From Candidatus Zixiibacteriota bacterium (GTDB taxonomy: Bacteria > Zixibacteria > MSB-5A5 > JAABVY01), in contig WJIM01000056.1 of the NCBI GenBank assembly GCA_014730285.1, forward strand, positions 1 to 11,684: 11,684 nucleotides of DNA, written 5' to 3'. Position 1 is the stretch's first letter, and each line of letters opens with the position of its first letter. The notes under the pieces are model-generated. The model saw only the letters and a list, made by a program, of their open reading frames with translations. It was not told where the DNA came from and did no database searches. Of this stretch, positions 7,359-11,684 are shown one piece after another. The translations under genes and the position numbers were made by a program.

Positions 7359-9569
7359 ATGAAACCTCTTTTTATCTCTATCGCCCTGCTTGTTTGTATA
7401 AGCGCCTGCAATTCCTTCGGACGCGATCCCACAAGGCCGGTGGACTTGAATATCATCGAGGAGCCCTCCCGCCTGCCCTACCGATTTATGGGTGCGGGCT
7501 GCACCAACTCCTGGCACTATCCTATCAATCTTGACACCAGCGGCACACCCGGCCTGTACATAGTCCAAAACGATTGGCGTGAAGAAGCCGATCTATCATC
7601 GATTGTCTTTAAATGGGAGGACAAGAGGCGCGACAATACCATAGCCCAGTTTAATGCACATACCGATTTAATTATCTCCCATTACCCCGCCGACCTGGAT
7701 TCGGATGGCATCGAGGAACTTGCCGTAACCTATCTCAGCGGCGATACTGTCTGGCTGGAGGTGCTGGAAGCTTTTGAGGAAAAGACCCGCAGATATCTAA
7801 TCGAGGTGGGAGAAGACAGCGACCAAAGCGGCACCTGGGACGGCACGGTATTTATCTGCAACGATTTCGATATTAACGGCGACGGTTTCAAGGAAATATT
7901 TTTCAATATATGTGCAGGATATGATGAAAGCCCCCGGTATTTGGCCTGCTTCGACTGGAAGGCCGAATCCATGGCCTGGAAATTCGATATTCCCGCCTTC
8001 ATCTCATTCGACGATACTCATATTATCAAAGACAAGCAAAGTGGCGAGCATGTCCTTGTATTCGGTGCCGGATCTCATTGTAACGATGTGCAGGCGAATG
8101 ATATGGATGACTGCCATTCATATCTGCTGTGTATGTCACTTGATGGTCGGCTTTTGTGGAAACGGGAAATGGGCGGACGTTATACTCATGTTCACCCCGA
8201 AGTCATGGATTACAAGAATGACGGCACGCTGGAAATCATTAGTGAACTATATCTCGGCCCTGACGACCAAGATTTAAAAGACCTGATAGCCGTGGATATT
8301 CAGGGTAATATTATCGATACGCTGACATTCGAAAAAAATATCCGGGATATGCAGATGCTGGATATCGATTTCGAAGGTAGTAAGGAATTATGTATATATT
8401 TCAGCGATAACACTATCGACTTCTACAACAGCCAACTGGAACTCGAACTGTCACTGCACTGCAATGCCTCGCTTACTTTCGCAGGCAGTTACGATTTTAT
8501 AGGTCATGGAAATCCGCAATTTATTTCCAATGTCAGAGGTGTCGGGGTCACGGTTTTGGGTTCGGAATTCGAGCAGCTTGCGTTTCTGGGTATTGACGGC
8601 GGAATCGAATTATTCAAGTCCGATTCCATGATAGCGAATATTTTCGTCCGCCATCCTATCGGAGGCTGTTCTTATAACATAGTTGAGGCTCCCTGGCACA
8701 GCCTTTTTGCCCGACATCCAATCCTGGCCTTCCTGGGCGGCTTTATCCCTCTTGCCATAATCCTGATAATAATCTGGATTGTTCTATTGAAATTCAGACA
8801 GAAGAACAAAACCATCTCCCGGCAGAGGGACTCGCTCGACAATACCCTCAATGAACTGAAAGAGACCCAGGAAAAGCTGATCGAAGCGGAGAAATTCAAG
8901 CTGGCCAAGGATATGGCAGGGGGATTTGCTCACGAAATTCGTAATGCCCTTTTTCCCGCCCGGGCCTCGATCAAGCGAATCGAAATGGAATCGAATAAAG
9001 AGAAACAGAAGGATTCGAGCATCCCAAATCTCACAACTCATGCCAACAACGCTATCCGCAAGGCAGTCGATCTGACAAACCTGATTACGGAATACACTCG
9101 GATGGATTCGATCCGTGACCCCGAAAGGGTAAATATAAACTCAGTTATGAATGAGGTGCTGGAGACCAATGAGCTTCGCCTTAAAGACAAGGCGGTGGAA
9201 ATCAATATAGAGGGCTCGGATCAGGTTTATATCGAGTCGAACCGCAGGCAGTTTTTCTCTGTAATAAATAATCTGCTTTTAAACAGCATCGATGCAATGA
9301 AGGAGAATTCCGAGAGGATTATCGATGTGTCATGGTCGAAAAATGACAGTTTCGTTAATCTGAGATTTCATGATAACGGCGTTGGTATCCCCCGCGAGCA
9401 ACAGGACTCTATATTCAACGCTTTCCGCTCCTACCGCAAGGAAAAGGGGATCGGGCTGGGACTGGCAATTGTCAAGAGAATAGTCGAAATGTATGATGGT
9501 TTGATAGCGGTGGAAAGCGATCCGCCTAACGGCACAACATTCGATCTTAAATTGAAAAATATGAATTAG
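7359..9569 (+). CDS. Membrane sensor histidine kinase with FG-GAP-like sensor domain
   Basis: A 736-residue kinase. ATG 7359 is chosen because an in-frame TTG at 7302 is the -35 box itself. Residues 1-21 are a signal peptide with a lipobox-like I14-S15-A16-C17. The extracytoplasmic region (about 22-455) carries several D-x-D-x-D-G-type repeats: DLDSDGIEEL (112-121), DFDINGDGFKEI (169-180), DYKNDGTLEI (284-293) and DIDFEGSKEL (335-344). They resemble FG-GAP/VCBS beta-propeller blades. A membrane helix spans about 457-479, then a coiled coil with no HAMP or PAS domain. The H-box holds phospho-acceptor H525 in HEIRNALFP, with Ala where Pro is usual. The ATPase domain shows the N-box (N637, N638, N642), G1 DNGVGIP (672-678) and G2 GIGLGL (697-702). 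It should autophosphorylate and pass phosphate to a response regulator, which is not in the window. The ligand is unknown. The stop overlaps the convergent gene's stop. Confidence 0.9.
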   Translation: MKPLFISIALLVCISACNSFGRDPTRPVDLNIIEEPSRLPYRFMGAGCTNSWHYPINLDTSGTPGLYIVQNDWREEADLSSIVFKWEDKRRDNTIAQFNAHTDLIISHYPADLDSDGIEELAVTYLSGDTVWLEVLEAFEEKTRRYLIEVGEDSDQSGTWDGTVFICNDFDINGDGFKEIFFNICAGYDESPRYLACFDWKAESMAWKFDIPAFISFDDTHIIKDKQSGEHVLVFGAGSHCNDVQANDMDDCHSYLLCMSLDGRLLWKREMGGRYTHVHPEVMDYKNDGTLEIISELYLGPDDQDLKDLIAVDIQGNIIDTLTFEKNIRDMQMLDIDFEGSKELCIYFSDNTIDFYNSQLELELSLHCNASLTFAGSYDFIGHGNPQFISNVRGVGVTVLGSEFEQLAFLGIDGGIELFKSDSMIANIFVRHPIGGCSYNIVEAPWHSLFARHPILAFLGGFIPLAIILIIIWIVLLKFRQKNKTISRQRDSLDNTLNELKETQEKLIEAEKFKLAKDMAGGFAHEIRNALFPARASIKRIEMESNKEKQKDSSIPNLTTHANNAIRKAVDLTNLITEYTRMDSIRDPERVNINSVMNEVLETNELRLKDKAVEINIEGSDQVYIESNRRQFFSVINNLLLNSIDAMKENSERIIDVSWSKNDSFVNLRFHDNGVGIPREQQDSIFNAFRSYRKEKGIGLGLAIVKRIVEMYDGLIAVESDPPNGTTFDLKLKNMN

Positions 9570-10951
9570 CCTTCAATGGCTTTCTCATAGGGGATAAATC
9601 CCGGAACGCCTTTATGCATCGTAAGGTCGGGCTTATGGAATGCCGGATCGTCCCTGATGACCTTTAATAGCTTCTCCCTTTCATCCTCCGTCGCCAGATG
9701 TGCGATTCCGATCGCACGTTCACCCATACTCAGGCTTCTGGGGTCGAAACTCCCGTTCTCCGTCACCAGCACCACACGATCGGCGGGAATGGCTGTGGTG
9801 GTAATACCGGCCGGACACCTGTCCACAATTTTCGACCGGCCGTTCCGTGTAGTCGACTTCATCGCGATTATGGCCACCCCTCCGGGGGAAAGCTGGGCGC
9901 CCCGGATAAAATCGCTCTGGCCGCCAATTCCGCTGTAAATCCTGCGGGCATCCATGGAATCGGCCCAGATATTGCCATGCAAATCAACCCCGATAGCCGA
10001 GTTTATCGCGACCATATTCGGCTGTTGCGCGATTACAAAAGCATTGTTGGTATAATCCGAGGGTCTGCTCTGAACTGCGCTGTTGAAATCCAGCCAGTTG
10101 TAGCCCTTTTGATCCTTGGCAAGAAATATGGATGACACCGAAAAATTAATCCGCTGCTTCCATTTATTGGTAACCAGGCCTTTTTTTATCAAGCGCATCA
10201 TCGCATCTGCAAAAAGCTCGGTATGAATACCCAGATGCTGGTAGTTTTTCTTCAGAATCGCTGTGGTCACCGCCTCCGGCACCTCGCCGATACCATATTG
10301 AAGAGTCGAGCCGGGCGTATTACCGCTGCCATCCTTGATATACTGGGAGGCAATTATTTCCCCGATTTTCATAGCCCGTTTATCCGGTTTATGTACAGGG
10401 CTGATCGGCAGAGGATAGTCCACATCTATGAGATAATCTATATAGCGCTGAGGTATAGCCGTACCGCCCACAAACGGCATCCGGGCATTACGCTCCGCGA
10501 TAACCACACCGCCCTTTTCGCGGGCAGAACGGATGGCGGCCAGCACCGCCTCCACAGTCGTGCCCAGACTGTAATTACCGCCGTTATCAGGCCCCGCCAC
10601 CGAACACAGAACCACATTGGGACCGTCGGGTTCGGGCGCATAACGGGGAATCTCGGAGAGATGCATGGGATGGTATTTGGCCCAGCCGTTGTTCACCGCT
10701 TCGCGAGTCAGAACGCTGTTGAATAATACCCGATGCGTTATGGTCTGGCAGCGTTCTTCGGAAAAAAGAGGCTTAATTCTCTCACCCAGCGGCAGAACAT
10801 AGAACAGCGCGATATGTTTGATATCCATATCCCTGGCAAGCTGCTCCAGAAGTACCTGTGGAGTAGCTGCATTGCCGGAAACATATACGACACTGCCCGG
10901 CTTTAAAATCTTCGGATTTATTATGCTTTCAACTCTTTTGACCGTTTTCAT
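9566..10951 (-). CDS. Acetyl-CoA hydrolase / CoA-transferase family enzyme (4-hydroxybutyrate CoA-transferase-like)
   Basis: A 461-residue cytoplasmic protein, full length for the family of acetyl-CoA hydrolases and acetate-, butyrate- or 4-hydroxybutyrate-dependent CoA-transferases. These move CoA between acyl groups through a glutamyl-CoA intermediate. Visible family motifs: LQYGIGEVPEAV (217-228); GIHTE (241-245), whose E245 is the expected catalytic glutamate by family analogy; the glycine-rich GIGGQSDFIRGA (341-352) of the C-terminal domain; and TENG with GERAIGIAH (397-418). The exact substrate cannot be read from sequence. ATG at 10951 gives a sensible N-terminus, but no clear ribosome site precedes it. 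The 3' end overlaps the kinase stop by 4 nt in a tail-to-tail arrangement with no terminator between. An outer-membrane gene on the same strand ends 96 nt upstream; a functional link is not evident. Confidence 0.88.
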   Translation of the reverse strand: MKTVKRVESIINPKILKPGSVVYVSGNAATPQVLLEQLARDMDIKHIALFYVLPLGERIKPLFSEERCQTITHRVLFNSVLTREAVNNGWAKYHPMHLSEIPRYAPEPDGPNVVLCSVAGPDNGGNYSLGTTVEAVLAAIRSAREKGGVVIAERNARMPFVGGTAIPQRYIDYLIDVDYPLPISPVHKPDKRAMKIGEIIASQYIKDGSGNTPGSTLQYGIGEVPEAVTTAILKKNYQHLGIHTELFADAMMRLIKKGLVTNKWKQRINFSVSSIFLAKDQKGYNWLDFNSAVQSRPSDYTNNAFVIAQQPNMVAINSAIGVDLHGNIWADSMDARRIYSGIGGQSDFIRGAQLSPGGVAIIAMKSTTRNGRSKIVDRCPAGITTTAIPADRVVLVTENGSFDPRSLSMGERAIGIAHLATEDEREKLLKVIRDDPAFHKPDLTMHKGVPGFIPYEKAIEG

Positions 10952-10987
10952 GCCGCTATAGATAACAATTTAGATTGATAATTTCCA

Positions 10988-11008
10988 GCGATTTTCTATT
11001 AAAATCGC
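10988..11008 (-). other. 8-bp perfect hairpin between the barrel and CoA-transferase genes
   Basis: On the + strand GCGATTTT (10988-10995) pairs with AAAATCGC (11001-11008) around a 5-nt loop. It lies in the 96-nt gap after the - strand barrel gene's stop. No T-run follows on the - strand, though the stem has T and A runs. It may be a weak terminator or processing element. Confidence 0.4.
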
Positions 11009-11047
11009 CACCCCATTTACCGAAGTTCCGATAAAGATTGAGCTTTA

Positions 11048-11684
11048 CTAATAATATATCTTGAATGAGAGATAGTATACATCTCCGTAGCTTCCAAATT
11101 CGCTTTGAGACACAATTGAGGGAATAATCCCAACCACCTCTCGCACTCTAAATCCGTCACCCATGCCGATAAATCCGCCGGCAGTCAAATAAATATTCTC
11201 TTTAATATTATATTCGAGGCTGGGCGCCGCCAGCATTGAGAGATCGCCGAGATTGACAATCGCCTCGGCATAACCGGTGATTAAAGGTGTAATCTGGTAT
11301 GAAAATCCCGGCGCAATGTAATGCTCGCCCAGAAAATAAACCGAACCATCGGTATAAGCAGTCTCATCGACTAATTTGTAATAGGCTTCCGGATCATTCA
11401 CTCCGGCCTGATTGTAATGATATTCGATATAGCTGTAAGTCCCGCCTCCGAAGCTGTAATCGAGCCCGATTGAGCCGCGGAAATAAGACTCATCACTATC
11501 CACCCCGCATTCCGAGAGCGCATGAGCAAAGATATAAGCCGCTTCGATCCAGAAACCGGCCCCGCCAATGTATCTTGTCAAGTCAGCACCCAGCAGAAGG
11601 TTTTCCCTGAAACCGATTAATACTCCGGAGATGTCGGTCTGTTTTATATATGTCTTGCCTCGCAGGAAAAAGGCACTCCGGTCA
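11048..11684 (-). CDS. Outer-membrane beta-barrel protein, C-terminal part (5' partial)
   Basis: The - strand frame is open to the right edge, so 211 C-terminal residues are seen and the start lies outside; an in-frame TTG at 11581 is not the start. The chain alternates short amphipathic strands with turns (for example F-W-I-E-A-A-Y-I-F, T-Y-S-Y-I-E-Y-H-Y, I-Y-L-T-A-G-G-F-I-G) and ends D-V-Y-Y-L-S-F-K-I-Y-Y. A final strand with a terminal aromatic residue is the usual outer-membrane assembly signal. The role is probably porin-like or structural; the exact family and substrate are not recognised. Confidence 0.7.
   Translation of the reverse strand, partial: DRSAFFLRGKTYIKQTDISGVLIGFRENLLLGADLTRYIGGAGFWIEAAYIFAHALSECGVDSDESYFRGSIGLDYSFGGGTYSYIEYHYNQAGVNDPEAYYKLVDETAYTDGSVYFLGEHYIAPGFSYQITPLITGYAEAIVNLGDLSMLAAPSLEYNIKENIYLTAGGFIGMGDGFRVREVVGIIPSIVSQSEFGSYGDVYYLSFKIYY

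Noticed and set aside
11048..11581. A complete 177-aa gene starting at TTG 11581 on the - strand
   Set aside because: The frame stays open to the window edge with barrel-like sequence upstream of that TTG, so it is the C-terminal part of a longer protein.

Overview
This 11.7 kb window looks like the genome of a Gram-negative bacterium of the Fibrobacteres-Chlorobi-Bacteroidetes type or a related candidate phylum (Zixibacteria-like is my best guess). The basis is a very large beta-helix surface protein ending in a FlgD/type-IX-secretion-like sorting tail (NHPNPFNPET ... SGVYFYRM ... KMILVK), small secreted proteins ending in type I dockerins, a BACON-like domain, and an aromatic-ended outer-membrane barrel. 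The lineage is inferred; no rRNA or marker gene is present.

Left block, + strand (1-6809): three exported-protein genes in a row. A giant protein, cut by the left edge, has at least three beta-helix stretches, a cohesin-like domain, Ig/FN3-like domains, a divergent dockerin-like module, a second cohesin-like domain and a sorting tail. It is followed by a 360-aa protein (cohesin-like, BACON-like, dockerin) and a 236-aa protein (cohesin-like, dockerin). The gaps are 57 and 14 nt; the first holds a perfect 12-bp hairpin. The likely theme is a cell-surface or extracellular assembly in which dockerins of the small proteins dock on cohesin-like domains.

Middle (6810-7358): 549 nt without a convincing protein gene. 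It holds a probable terminator for the surface operon, a candidate promoter-hairpins-terminator unit that looks like a small RNA of about 110 nt, and a good promoter (TTGACA-16-TATATT) whose -35 box lies in an 11-bp inverted repeat.

Right block: that promoter drives a 736-aa membrane sensor histidine kinase with an extracytoplasmic FG-GAP-like (D-rich repeat) sensor domain and no receiver domain. Its stop codon overlaps the stop of a convergent - strand gene for an acetyl-CoA hydrolase/CoA-transferase family enzyme. Upstream of that gene, also on the - strand, is the C-terminal part of an outer-membrane beta-barrel protein cut by the right edge. No response regulator, mobile element, CRISPR array, tRNA or rRNA was seen.
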